From the NCBI GenBank assembly GCA_015061055.1, contig SUXH01000012.1, positions 16,432-80,431 of the forward strand: a DNA stretch of 64,000 nt. The letters run 5' to 3'. Position numbers and translations under genes: made by a program. Shown piece after piece: positions 1-9,041 of this stretch. Each line of letters begins with the position of its first letter. Position 1 is the first letter of the stretch. The DNA is from Bacteroidales bacterium. GTDB taxonomy: Bacteria > Bacteroidota > Bacteroidia > Bacteroidales > Muribaculaceae. The notes beneath the pieces were generated by a model. It did not search any database and was not told the origin of the DNA. It was given only the letters and a program-made list of their open reading frames with translations.

Positions 1-758
1 TTATTAGCTTTTTGCCTTAATCCTCTTCTACCACGACTTCGATGTTGAGCTGATAAAGATCTTTCAGCAGTGGGCTGATAAGTTCTCATAACCTCGTTCA
101 TTAAATTATTGGAGTTATGTAATCGTTCCATTTCTATAGCGCCTTCTCTTGAATGCCAATCTGCAGTCATAGATTTATGACGTGTCTCAGCTTCCAAGCG
201 ATGATATTCATTGTTGCGGTCTCGTTGAATTTTTGCAGCTCTTTCTCTCTTTTCTTTTTCTCGTTTTTCTTTCTGCTTTCTTAAATATTCTTGTTTTTGG
301 AGGTTATATTGTTGTATTCGTTCCGCATTTAAACGACTGTTGGAATTTGTAGTTTGTTGGCGTTTCTTGGTATTGTTATTCTTAGAAATCTTTTTGTTGG
401 AAGTTCTTTTATTTTGTGGAGTTCCTGAATCGAACATAATCCCACCTGAACGGCGTTCAATGGGATTGTTCTGAACGTTTTGAGAGTTGTTTTTTCTCCT
501 GTTTCTTTCAATCTCATCCAATTTACGTTGTATAGCATCTCCAATCGCCTTTTGTTTCTTTAAAGATTCTTCATAAAGCTCTTTATTATATTGTTGAATT
601 CGCTGATTTCTCTCATATCCTTCGCCTCCTATTCCATAGATTTCATTATATCTACGTTCAGCTTCTTTAGAATCAGCATTAGCCCACAAAAAGGTGTCTT
701 GTGCTCTCATTAAAATTGTAGCACCTAATAAGAATATAAAAATAAAATATCGTTTCAT
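1..758 (-). CDS. Exported Lys/Arg/Glu-rich coiled-coil protein, partial (3' end outside window)
   Basis: I do not recognise this family. Reading from the ATG at 758 gives 252 codons without a stop, and the frame leaves the window at position 1. The N-terminus is a signal peptide (MKRYFIFIFLLG, cleavage probably near MRAQ). The rest is very hydrophilic: about residues 50-110 and 125-230 are rich in Lys, Arg, Gln, Glu and Asn, with strong helix or coiled-coil character. The visible end is Arg-rich (RSRGRRGLRQ). It starts 10 bases after the stop of the 534-residue gene upstream on the same strand, so the two are probably one operon. The function is unknown. Confidence 0.7.
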   Translation of the reverse strand, partial: MKRYFIFIFLLGATILMRAQDTFLWANADSKEAERRYNEIYGIGGEGYERNQRIQQYNKELYEESLKKQKAIGDAIQRKLDEIERNRRKNNSQNVQNNPIERRSGGIMFDSGTPQNKRTSNKKISKNNNTKKRQQTTNSNSRLNAERIQQYNLQKQEYLRKQKEKREKEKRERAAKIQRDRNNEYHRLEAETRHKSMTADWHSREGAIEMERLHNSNNLMNEVMRTYQPTAERSLSAQHRSRGRRGLRQKAN

Positions 759-768
759 ATTCTACTTA

Positions 769-2373
769 TTAGAAAGTGATACTTGACACGAGTCCTACTG
801 CTTTGTGTTGAGGATTAAATCCAGGTGTAAATGTTACGGTCATAGGGACCTTTTTGCTTAAGCGGTTTAAGTTCTCTTTATTGATTGCAGCACATTCTTT
901 TGCAATTTTGTTATGCCGGATACTATATGAAATTAACGGTGCGGCAATCATAGCAGTTTCTCCTACTATCATTGATATTATACTTACTGCCAAATTTCCG
1001 CTGTTGCCATCTTCACCTACGGTATAATTAGCCAGAGATGAGATACCATATATCATCAAACCAGCTCCCACAACTTCTGCTGCTATTACAGGGACTAAAT
1101 ATTTAGGTTGTTTCCAAGAATATGTTTCTTTAATCTGTTTTAATTTGTCTTGCGCTTGTTTATTATAATAAGGACTTATCAGTTTTTTGTTATTTGATAT
1201 AAACCAAACAGAATCGGTTTTTTCCCATTTCACATATGTAATATTCGAATTAAATACAGGTCTTGGATTATATAGGTTAGCGTTATTAGTATTAACTTTA
1301 TAACTATAATATGTTAATGGTCCCTGTAATACAGTAGGAGACACTGTTGATAGACTTGCTACCATTGTTTCTACAGATCTATGAGATGTAGCACTACTCA
1401 TAAATAACATATCAAGTAAACCTGCCGTAACCTCTGTTAATGCAGTGGCAGTCAATTGATCTCCTATGCTGGCTTTTGAATTATTTATTGAAGCCCGCAT
1501 GTCAGCCCTAAATTTTCGAGTAGACTCAAAACCACTTTTTGCAAATTCGGCATTACCTAAGTCTGTCTTTGCATAATTAAATCCGAATTGAATATATCCT
1601 ATATCGCTTGATATACTACTCGAACGTTGTGGTAATAAAGCCCCCATTACATAATTATTCTGAATACCAGGCACATTGACAAGTCTAACACCCGAATTTA
1701 TATCTAAATCTGAAATTTCTATTATCGAGAAAGGGAAATTCATTTTAGGTTTCCCTGTACATATATGTGATGTACTTACCCAATAACCTTTCATATCTTC
1801 TTCAAAAGAAGAAGGTTCTAAATAGTATCTGAAATCTGCTCTGTATCCGGAAATTATATCATCATAAGCTCCTTTACAGTCTTTTGAATATTTTTCAAAT
1901 CGTTCTAATGATTTCCTTAAACCATCTATATTATTTTCTTCTATATAAGATTCAATACAACCTTCGTAAGCAATATTGTTTTCAATAGGTGCGTCTAATG
2001 TTAAGAATTTGAAGCAAGCAACTTTTAATTCAGTATATTTTGATGGGTTTATTTCGCAACTATCGGAGGTATCGAGCATTTTATTATAATAGTAGGAATA
2101 GATAGAATCTGTATCTATATTTTTATATTTAGTTGATGTTTGTTCTATATAAGATGTTATTTTTGATTTAGTCATATCAAAAATACTATCCGATATTTCA
2201 TCACTGAAGTTATTTGAAAATAATGTATCGATTGTTTCGATAACGTGTTCTATCTTGATTTCATGTTTTTTCTTATTTGTCTTTTTTCTTGCAGCATCAG
2301 CTGAAACCGAAAAGGCAACTATAAAAACAATTAAAGATATTAATTGAATGTTTAAGTTAACAATCTTTCTCAT
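769..2373 (-). CDS. Exported protein of unknown function with a pair of C-terminal hydrophobic segments
   Basis: Unrecognised protein of 534 residues. It has a signal peptide (about residues 1-27, ending ...SADA) followed by a basic stretch. Residues about 30-230 are polar, with scattered cysteines; a Ser/Thr-rich middle follows. Two hydrophobic segments lie near 424-446 and 456-482. The protein ends in strand-like residues (VGLVSSITF) such as are common in outer-membrane-associated Bacteroidota proteins. It is the first gene of a minus-strand pair with the coiled-coil protein 10 bases downstream. A -7-like box (TATTTTTG on the minus strand, 2513-2520) lies about 140 bases upstream of the ATG. 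Envelope location is inferred; no function is assigned. Confidence 0.75.
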   Translation of the reverse strand: MRKIVNLNIQLISLIVFIVAFSVSADAARKKTNKKKHEIKIEHVIETIDTLFSNNFSDEISDSIFDMTKSKITSYIEQTSTKYKNIDTDSIYSYYYNKMLDTSDSCEINPSKYTELKVACFKFLTLDAPIENNIAYEGCIESYIEENNIDGLRKSLERFEKYSKDCKGAYDDIISGYRADFRYYLEPSSFEEDMKGYWVSTSHICTGKPKMNFPFSIIEISDLDINSGVRLVNVPGIQNNYVMGALLPQRSSSISSDIGYIQFGFNYAKTDLGNAEFAKSGFESTRKFRADMRASINNSKASIGDQLTATALTEVTAGLLDMLFMSSATSHRSVETMVASLSTVSPTVLQGPLTYYSYKVNTNNANLYNPRPVFNSNITYVKWEKTDSVWFISNNKKLISPYYNKQAQDKLKQIKETYSWKQPKYLVPVIAAEVVGAGLMIYGISSLANYTVGEDGNSGNLAVSIISMIVGETAMIAAPLISYSIRHNKIAKECAAINKENLNRLSKKVPMTVTFTPGFNPQHKAVGLVSSITF

Positions 2374-2684
2374 AATTAATAATATTATATTTAAGGTGAA
2401 TAAAATATACGGTATAAGTAAGTGAAAAGTAATTTGGATTTATCAGAAATAGTAATAAAAGCAAATATTTAGGGATATTAGATATTTAAATTATGTATTT
2501 TGTTAATTGATGCAAAAATAATAAAATATTTTGATAATTAAATCAATACACACATTTTTATAAGAAATAGCAATGATTATCTATATGAATAGTGCATATT
2601 TTTTTGTGGTGTGGTAAACTATGTGTGGAGTTGGTGTGTTTTATCGGAGAAAAAATGTTTAATAACAAAAAACAAGTATGAATT
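2374..2684. other. Divergent intergenic region, about 310 bases, very AT-rich
   Basis: This separates the minus-strand exported-protein pair from the plus-strand aspT gene and must hold both promoters. On the minus strand TATTTTTG at 2513-2520 fits the Bacteroidota -7 consensus, without a clear -33 box. On the plus strand no exact TAnnTTTG is present; the nearest is a run of T after CATA near 2596-2606. No RNA gene or coding potential is convincing here. Confidence 0.5.
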
Positions 2685-4385
2685 ATGAATTGGTTTGTTG
2701 AAACATTCAGAGAATATCCCTCATTGGCGATATTTCTTACGATTGGCGTTGGCTTCTGGATAGGGAAGCTAAAGTATAAGTCCTTCTCTCTTGGTACGGT
2801 AACTTCGGTACTACTTGTTGGGGTTCTTGTGGGGCAAATGGGCATTGAGATTTCAGGACCTTTGAAATCGGTGTTTTTCTTGCTGTTCTTGTTTGCTATT
2901 GGCTACAATGTAGGTCCTCAATTTTTCCGTTCGTTGCGTGGCGATGGGATAAAGCAAGTGGTATTTGCGTGCGTGCTGTGTGTGGTATGTTTGCTTGTTA
3001 CGTGGGGCATTGCCGTAGCATTCGGATATAATCCCGGTGAGGCTGCCGGCTTGTTGTCGGGAGCGCAAACAATCTCGGCTGTAATCGGTGTGGGTGGCGA
3101 TACAATCCAAACACTTGGCGTTTCGGCTGCAGAGAAAAAGGCTTGGATTGATATGATTCCGGTATGTTATGCGGTAACTTACATATTTGGTACAGTGGGA
3201 TCGGCCTATATACTTGGTAATATCGGTCCTAAAATGCTTGGTGGATTAGAAAAGGTTAAGGCTCAAACGGCAGAACTTGCTCGCCAACTTAATAGAAGTA
3301 GTATTACTGATGATCCTGCTTATATCAATGCGTGTCGTCCTGTGGCATTCCGGGCATATAAAGCAACCGCCGACTTCTTTTCTACACCTCACACTGTGGC
3401 TGAGATTGAAGACCATTTTAAGAGTCTGGGTAGACGAATCTTTGTGGAACGTCTGCGTATAGGTGGTGAGATTGTTGAAGTGAAGCCTGATGTGGCTGTA
3501 TCTCGAGGCGATGAAATCGTGTTGAGTGGTCGACGTGAGTACATTGTTCAAGATGAAAGTTGGATTGGTCCCGAAGTGAGCGATTACGAATTGCTTAACT
3601 TCCCTGCCGAGGAATTGCCTATTACTCTCACTAAGAAGGTTGCCGATGGCTGTACTGTTGACACCTTGCGTGCCAAGCCTTTTATGCGTGGTATAATAAT
3701 AAAGAGCATAAAGCGTGGTGGCGTGGAAATTCCTGTGCTTGCACAAACCACACTTCAAGCAGGCGATACAATTCGTATTGTGGGTCTTGTTCAGGAAGTG
3801 AATGCGGCAGCACCGCAATTGGGGTATGTGGATCGACCCACCAATAAGACCGACCTTGTATTTGTGGGATTAGGAATCGTTATCGGCGGACTTATCGGAG
3901 CATTGACATTACATCTTGGCGGTGTGCCTATCAGTTTGAGTACGAGTGGAGGCGCATTGATTGCCGGCTTATTCTTTGGCTGGCTACGTTCAAAGCACCC
4001 TACATTTGGCGGTATTCCGGAACCTGCGGTGTGGATTCTAAATAATCTTGGATTGAATATGTTTATTGCCGTTATCGGCATTGTGGCAGGTCCAACATTT
4101 ATTAGCGGAATCAGAGAGGTAGGTTTTATGCTCTTTATAGCCGGTGTTCTTGCCACTTCAATACCTTTGTTTATAGGTATCTGGATGGGTGCAAAGATAT
4201 TCAAGTTCCACCCTGCAATCAATCTTGGTTGCTGTGCGGGAGGAAGAACCACTACAGCAGCTCTTGGAGCCATTCAAGACTCACTCGATAGTTCGCTCCC
4301 TGCAATGGGATACACCGTCACTTATGCAATCGGTAACACCTTGCTAATTCTCTGGGGTGTGGCAATTGTACTGTTAATGTCATAA
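2685..4385 (+). CDS. aspT: AspT-like aspartate:alanine exchanger (AAE family)
   Basis: A 566-residue inner-membrane carrier of the aspartate:alanine exchanger family. It shows the duplicated membrane arrangement of the family: hydrophobic helices in about residues 10-180 and again from about 385 to 566, separated by a hydrophilic cytoplasmic part. That part (about 195-375) carries two RCK/TrkA-C-like domains, seen as [14 protein letters not shown] and [13 protein letters not shown]. Gly-rich helices ([17 protein letters not shown] and [14 protein letters not shown]) occur at equivalent places in the two halves. The next gene, 32 bases on, is aspartate 4-decarboxylase. That pairing matches the known Asp-in/Ala-out cycle, in which decarboxylation consumes a proton, so the substrate call is stronger than from family alone. 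Confidence 0.9.
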   Translation: MNWFVETFREYPSLAIFLTIGVGFWIGKLKYKSFSLGTVTSVLLVGVLVGQMGIEISGPLKSVFFLLFLFAIGYNVGPQFFRSLRGDGIKQVVFACVLCVVCLLVTWGIAVAFGYNPGEAAGLLSGAQTISAVIGVGGDTIQTLGVSAAEKKAWIDMIPVCYAVTYIFGTVGSAYILGNIGPKMLGGLEKVKAQTAELARQLNRSSITDDPAYINACRPVAFRAYKATADFFSTPHTVAEIEDHFKSLGRRIFVERLRIGGEIVEVKPDVAVSRGDEIVLSGRREYIVQDESWIGPEVSDYELLNFPAEELPITLTKKVADGCTVDTLRAKPFMRGIIIKSIKRGGVEIPVLAQTTLQAGDTIRIVGLVQEVNAAAPQLGYVDRPTNKTDLVFVGLGIVIGGLIGALTLHLGGVPISLSTSGGALIAGLFFGWLRSKHPTFGGIPEPAVWILNNLGLNMFIAVIGIVAGPTFISGIREVGFMLFIAGVLATSIPLFIGIWMGAKIFKFHPAINLGCCAGGRTTTAALGAIQDSLDSSLPAMGYTVTYAIGNTLLILWGVAIVLLMS

Positions 4386-4417
4386 CCGGAATAATTATTA
4401 TTAATACTATTAAAACA

Positions 4418-6058
4418 ATGAACAAACAAAATGAAAATGATAAGTTGCTCTCTCGTGAATACGAAAAGCAGCTTGAAAAGATGAGCCCTTTTGAAATCAA
4501 GAACAAATTGATAGCTATGGCTGAAGAAGATGCTCGCAAAACAACTAAAACATTCTTAAATGCAGGGCGTGGCAATCCAAACTGGATCTCTACGATACCT
4601 CGTGAGGCGTTCTTCCTCTTAGGTAAGTGGGCGATGACCGAATGCAAGCGAGTTATGTGTGACGATGTGGGTATAGCCGGTATTCCGTCAAAACAGGGTA
4701 TTGCAGTGCGTTTACATGAATTTATTAAAACACATTGTGATTGCAAGGGTGCCGAACTTCTCAATGGAGCATTTACTTATCTTGTAGCAAAGGGAGCCGA
4801 CCCCGATGATTTGGCTCTTGAATGGGCTGAAGCTGTGATAGGAGATCAATATCCTACCCCCGACCGCATTTTGCGTCACACCGAAGTGCTTGTGCAAGAC
4901 TATTTGGCTCAAGAAATGGGCGGAAAAGGTTGTGATGATATGAAGTTTGACCTTTTTGCGTGCGAAGGAGGAACTGCCGGAATGTGTTATGCCTTCGATT
5001 CGTTTCAACAGAATTATTTGTTGCGAAAAGGCGATAAGATAGCACTTATGTCACCAATTTTCACTCCTTATATCGAAATCCCGCATTTGGCCCGATTTGA
5101 TTTTGATGTAGTGGAGATTAGCGCAAACAGAGTAGATCAAAATGGCTATCACACTTGGCAATATGCCGATGATGAGATAGATAAACTACGTGATAAAAAT
5201 GTGAAGTTGCTTTGTCTGGTTAATCCAAGCAATCCACCATCTTACACATTGTCGCGCCACACACTCGACCGAATTATTGATATTGTGAAGACCGATAACC
5301 CCGACTTGATGATTATCACCGACGATGTGTATGGTACGTTTGTGAAGGACTTCCGTTCACTTATGTATGAACTGCCCGAGAATACACTGTGTGTGTATTC
5401 GTTCTCGAAATATTTTGGCGCTACCGGTTGGCGATTGGCTGTGGTGGCAGCTCAACAGAAGAATATATTCGACCGCTTGATAGCCCGATTACCCGAAGCT
5501 GAGAAACAAGCATTGAATAAACGCTATGGTTCATTGACACTTGAACCCGAAAAGATGAAATTCATCGATCGTATGGTTGCCGACAGTCGTCTTGTGGCTC
5601 TTAACCACACAGCAGGATTGTCAACACCGCAACAGATACAGATGTCGCTCTTTGCTGCGTTCTCGTTGCTCGACAAACAGAATGTGTATAAAAACAAGAT
5701 GCAAACCAAGATAAAAGAGCGCCTTGAAGCATTGTGGAGCACTACTGGATTCACTCTCTTGCCCGATGAATTGCGTGCAGGGTATTATTCCGAAATCGAT
5801 ATTATGGTGTGGGCAAAGAAATTCTATGGAGATGATTTTGCTTGTTATCTTGAAAAGAATTATGAGCCTCTTGATTTTGTGATGCGCTTGGCACAAGAAA
5901 CGGCAGTAGTGTTGTTGAATGGTGATGGTTTCGACGGGCCATTATGGTCGGTGAGAGCATCGTTAGCTAACCTTACCGAAGCCGATTATCTCAAAATTGG
6001 TAAGGCTGTGCGAGCTATTCTCGATGAATATCATGATAAATATCTTAAAACCAAGTAG
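4418..6058 (+). CDS. aspD: Bifunctional aspartate aminotransferase / aspartate 4-decarboxylase
   Basis: A 546-residue PLP enzyme of the AspD family, full length and longer than ordinary class I aminotransferases, as expected for the beta-decarboxylase. It converts L-aspartate to L-alanine and CO2, with a side transaminase activity. The PLP-lysine region is SFSKYFGATGWRL with Lys331; the Asn-Pro-Ser-Asn-Pro and Asp-Asp-Val-Tyr motifs that contact the cofactor lie before it. It follows the AspT exchanger with a 32-base gap and is surely cotranscribed. Together they can generate proton motive force or consume acid inside the cell. The hairpin at 6106-6138 follows the stop. Confidence 0.93.
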   Translation: MNKQNENDKLLSREYEKQLEKMSPFEIKNKLIAMAEEDARKTTKTFLNAGRGNPNWISTIPREAFFLLGKWAMTECKRVMCDDVGIAGIPSKQGIAVRLHEFIKTHCDCKGAELLNGAFTYLVAKGADPDDLALEWAEAVIGDQYPTPDRILRHTEVLVQDYLAQEMGGKGCDDMKFDLFACEGGTAGMCYAFDSFQQNYLLRKGDKIALMSPIFTPYIEIPHLARFDFDVVEISANRVDQNGYHTWQYADDEIDKLRDKNVKLLCLVNPSNPPSYTLSRHTLDRIIDIVKTDNPDLMIITDDVYGTFVKDFRSLMYELPENTLCVYSFSKYFGATGWRLAVVAAQQKNIFDRLIARLPEAEKQALNKRYGSLTLEPEKMKFIDRMVADSRLVALNHTAGLSTPQQIQMSLFAAFSLLDKQNVYKNKMQTKIKERLEALWSTTGFTLLPDELRAGYYSEIDIMVWAKKFYGDDFACYLEKNYEPLDFVMRLAQETAVVLLNGDGFDGPLWSVRASLANLTEADYLKIGKAVRAILDEYHDKYLKTK

Positions 6059-6105
6059 AAAGTAGCGTTGCAAGGTCTTTGCTATCGATAATCGGTAAAA
6101 ATGCA

Positions 6106-6138
6106 GGCGATGTGTCATTCCAATTTTGACACATCGCC
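6106..6138. terminator. Terminator hairpin between convergent genes
   Basis: A perfect 12-bp stem (GGCGATGTGTCA at 6106-6117 with its complement at 6127-6138) and a 9-base loop. On the minus strand it is followed by TGCATTTTT, so it best serves the nrdG-like gene that ends at 6145. It also lies behind aspD on the plus strand, where the T-run is poorer. Confidence 0.75.
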
Positions 6139-6144
6139 ATTATG

Positions 6145-6879
6145 TTAGATTTCCATTATTATGCCGTCGGGAGGCGTGGAATTGTTGTGAACGGGGTTGA
6201 TCGGTTGAGCTGTATCTTCTTTATCTTGATAATCATCTTGAGAGTCGATGGGTTGGTCGGGTTCTTGCTCGGCAACCACATCCTCGATGTCCTCGGTGTC
6301 GGGCGATTGGTCAATGTCCTCGGTGATATTGGCATTTTCATCATCCTCTTGTGGAGTATCAACGATTTCATCATGTTTTTGAACGTCATCGAGTTGTCGC
6401 ACCTCATCGGGTTCGGTACGAATGTATTTATTGGTAATGTCGATTAAAGCACAATCCTCCGACACTTCAAATACGCGTTGATTGGTGTCGGGCGAGCCAA
6501 GAGCCCCTTTGAATGCTTGATAAGGACCTGTCTTGAGGTAATTGAAATTGAGATAATTTATTTCATCGGGTATGGTTTCGAGTCCTGAGTACCAAGCTGT
6601 CCTCACTCCCTGAAAGTTGTGTTTCACGAATCGTGCCAACGTATTTATTTCATCGGGTTGATGTTCTCCCCCCATAAAGCACACGCAAGTAATGACATTG
6701 TGATAGTTTTGTAGCACAGCTCGCAACTCTTTGAGAGTTAGAGGAATTCCTTTATCTTTCCATAGTGTACGTTCGTTGCATCCGGGACATTTTATTGTGC
6801 AACCGGTAATATTCACAACGAGGCTTACTTCATTAGGAATAATTCGACAAGATATATCTATAGTGTGATATTTAAGCAT
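6145..6879 (-). CDS. NrdG-like radical SAM activase with a long acidic C-terminal tail
   Basis: A 244-residue protein. Residues 1-160 resemble the anaerobic ribonucleotide reductase activase NrdG: the [4Fe-4S] cysteine motif CTIKCPGC (CX3CX2C) at about 27-34, then a Gly-Gly-Glu SAM-binding strand (CFMGGEHQP). NrdG normally ends near residue 155. Here about 85 further residues, rich in Asp, Glu, Gln and Pro, form a probably disordered acidic tail that ends in a small hydrophobic tip (DGIIMEI). No nrdD lies next to it, unlike the usual nrdD-nrdG arrangement; its neighbour 23 bases upstream is aroB. Ribonucleotide reductase activation is likely from the fold, but another glycyl-radical target is possible. 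Confidence 0.75.
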   Translation of the reverse strand: MLKYHTIDISCRIIPNEVSLVVNITGCTIKCPGCNERTLWKDKGIPLTLKELRAVLQNYHNVITCVCFMGGEHQPDEINTLARFVKHNFQGVRTAWYSGLETIPDEINYLNFNYLKTGPYQAFKGALGSPDTNQRVFEVSEDCALIDITNKYIRTEPDEVRQLDDVQKHDEIVDTPQEDDENANITEDIDQSPDTEDIEDVVAEQEPDQPIDSQDDYQDKEDTAQPINPVHNNSTPPDGIIMEI

Positions 6880-6902
6880 TTTGCAGGAGTGTTTAAGGGG
6901 GA

Positions 6903-7961
6903 TTATATGTGCATCAAGTCGCGATAAATGTCGAGAGCCGCTTCTACTATTTCTTCGCTTGCTTCGCAGTTGATTTTTATATCACCTACATCGCTCAGTA
7001 GAGAGAAATTCATTTCGCCGCAGTTACTTTTCTTGTCGTGTTTCATAAGAGATATAAGTGCGGGATAATCATTGCAGGTGATGTAGAAAACGCCGTAATT
7101 ATCGCAGATGAATTGTGCATAACGATGCAAAACATCGCTATCGAATTTGAGAATCAAGTGTGATAGCACTAATTCCACCACCATTCCCCAAGCTACTGCG
7201 TATCCATGAGGGATAGGCGATTTACGACTCATGGCAAGGCTCTCGAAGGCGTGTCCGACGGTATGTCCGAGGTTCAATGCGCGTCGCAATCCTTTTTCGT
7301 GAGGGTCGATGGCTACAATTTCACGTTTCACGTTTACCGACTCTTCGAGCAAATCGAGCAAATGGTCGGGGTTGAAATTGTCGAAATCGAAAGCAAGCAA
7401 CTTGTTGAACGTGTCTTTCCCCTTAAGCAATCCATGCTTAAGCATTTCGGCAAATCCCGACTTTATTTCCTCTTTAGGAAGTGTGTAAAGCGGAGTGGTG
7501 GAGATAATCACAGCATCGGCTTCGTTGAACACACCTATTTCATTCTTCAATCCATTGAAGTTGATACCTGTTTTACCCCCTACAGCGGCATCGACAGCAC
7601 TGAGCAATGTGGTGGGTATATTTACAAAACGAATGCCACGCTTAAATGTAGATGCGGCAAATCCTCCCAAGTCAGTTACCATTCCACCACCGAGATTGAT
7701 TAGTAGTGAACGGCGAGTGGCTCCGTTGTTTCCGAGTTTACTCCACACTTGTGTGAGCGAATCGATGTTCTTGTTGGTGTCGCCTGCAGGAATAGTGATG
7801 TGTGTAGCATTATGATTGTAGAACACTTCGGCTAATTTAGGCGCTACATAGTGGGATGTGTTTACATCGGTAAGCACAAATAGCTTGTTGAAGTCAATAT
7901 CTTCAAGCACTTGGTTGAGTGAATTATTGATATCGTTTGTGAAAATTATTTTTTGAGCCAT
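6903..7961 (-). CDS. aroB: 3-dehydroquinate synthase
   Basis: A 352-residue cytoplasmic enzyme of the shikimate pathway, converting DAHP to 3-dehydroquinate with NAD and a divalent metal. The NAD-binding motif LGGGMVTDLGGFAAS (about 89-103) and the substrate/phosphate region AVGGKTGINF (about 126-135) are present. Metal ligands expected in this family are visible as the Glu of EEIKSGFAEMLKHG and the histidines in LNLGHTVGHAFE and IPHGYAVAWGM. The length is typical. It sits between a HAD phosphatase (20 bases upstream) and the nrdG-like gene (23 bases downstream), probably in one minus-strand transcript. No other shikimate gene is nearby. Confidence 0.95.
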   Translation of the reverse strand: MAQKIIFTNDINNSLNQVLEDIDFNKLFVLTDVNTSHYVAPKLAEVFYNHNATHITIPAGDTNKNIDSLTQVWSKLGNNGATRRSLLINLGGGMVTDLGGFAASTFKRGIRFVNIPTTLLSAVDAAVGGKTGINFNGLKNEIGVFNEADAVIISTTPLYTLPKEEIKSGFAEMLKHGLLKGKDTFNKLLAFDFDNFNPDHLLDLLEESVNVKREIVAIDPHEKGLRRALNLGHTVGHAFESLAMSRKSPIPHGYAVAWGMVVELVLSHLILKFDSDVLHRYAQFICDNYGVFYITCNDYPALISLMKHDKKSNCGEMNFSLLSDVGDIKINCEASEEIVEAALDIYRDLMHI

Positions 7962-7981
7962 AGTTGTGCGTTGTGAAATAA

Positions 7982-8713
7982 TTAACTTCTAAAAGCATCT
8001 ATAACCGAAGGTAGCGCATCGGCAAATTCTTTCATAGAGCCAAATACCAAGTCGGCACCTGCTTTTATCATATCTTCTTTAGGGATTGGACCTGTGGTGA
8101 TTCCGATAACGAAGCATCCGGCAGCCTTACCCGCCTGAATGCCGAGAGGCGCGTTTTCAATTACGATACATTCTTCGGGAGTGCGTTTCACTTTCGCCAT
8201 TCCTTGCAAATAAGGTTCGGGATGAGGTTTGCCATGCTTTACATCGTGGGCAGTAACTCTCTTGTCAAGGTCGAAAATTCCGGCATAGTCTCGGTCGAGG
8301 CAGTTAAGAATAGACGCTTGTCCTGAACCAGTTACGAGAACACGCTCTATATCGTTGTCGCGTAGAATTGAGGTCATTCGTTGAGCATCGGGCATCACTT
8401 CCACTTTTCCTATTTCTCCGAAATATTTGGCTTTTATGGCATATAACTCGGCAGCTTTCTCATCGGATACTTCTTCGTCGAAAGCACGTTTGAACAGCAT
8501 ACGTATGATGCCTGCTCCGGTCATACCCTCATAGAGATAGAACTCATCACGTGTAGCTTCGATGTTGAGGTCGTCGGTGAGCATTTTCCACGCAATAGTG
8601 TGGTACTTCATTGAGTCGTATAGTACACCATCCATATCGATAAGAGCAGTGGTGATGTTAAGATGCTTAATGTTATTTTGTTCTTTGTAAAGATTAATAG
8701 CTTGTTGAAACAT
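7982..8713 (-). CDS. HAD-superfamily (beta-phosphoglucomutase-like) phosphatase
   Basis: A HAD subfamily IA hydrolase. Motif I is LIDMDGVLYDS (nucleophile and acid/base aspartates), motif II is LVTGSGQAS, motif III the Lys of HGKPHPEPY, and motif IV VIENAPLGIQAG. A helical cap lies between motifs I and II. I start it at the ATG at 8713 (243 residues, MFQQAINLYKEQ), which leaves a normal-length N-terminus; an in-frame ATG at 8752 would add 13 unusual residues. The substrate is unknown; sugar phosphates are usual for this branch. A -7-like box (TATCTTTG on the minus strand) lies at 8797-8804. It probably starts the aroB/nrdG-like transcript. Confidence 0.85.
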   Translation of the reverse strand: MFQQAINLYKEQNNIKHLNITTALIDMDGVLYDSMKYHTIAWKMLTDDLNIEATRDEFYLYEGMTGAGIIRMLFKRAFDEEVSDEKAAELYAIKAKYFGEIGKVEVMPDAQRMTSILRDNDIERVLVTGSGQASILNCLDRDYAGIFDLDKRVTAHDVKHGKPHPEPYLQGMAKVKRTPEECIVIENAPLGIQAGKAAGCFVIGITTGPIPKEDMIKAGADLVFGSMKEFADALPSVIDAFRS

Positions 8714-8958
8714 AATAATACTGTTTTTAAGAACATTGATTTCCGAACACAAAATGCAATTTGTCTGATTGCTCGGTACTAAAAATACAATATGTGCAAA
8801 GATAACAAAATTAAGGGAAACTATCGGAAACTTTTATAAATTTCGTGGATTTTTAAGGGCAATAAAGATTGCGATTCTAAGAGCATATATCATGCAATCA
8901 ACAAACATGGAATTTCTACAACAATTTTTCTAATCGCAATTATAAAAAGAGATTTCCT

Positions 8959-8989
8959 TTTGAATAGACGATAAAATTTTCTACTTTTG
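8959..8989 (+). promoter_or_regulatory. Bacteroidota promoter upstream of the DUF4062-TPR gene
   Basis: A -33 box TTTG at 8959-8962 and a -7 box TACTTTTG at 8982-8989 are separated by 19 bases, matching the Bacteroides consensus. Transcription would begin near 8996, about 45-70 bases before the start codon. Confidence 0.7.
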
Positions 8990-9041
8990 TAGATACTAAT
9001 GTTATTCAGTAGTAGTCATAGAGATTTTTGACTATTCGCTA

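Noticed and set aside
7320..7345. TTTCACGTTTCACGTTT stretch as a parS site
   Set aside because: It repeats TTTCACG in the same direction and is not a palindrome.
7206..7703. 165-codon plus-strand ORF opposite aroB
   Set aside because: It is a shadow of the conserved aroB frame.
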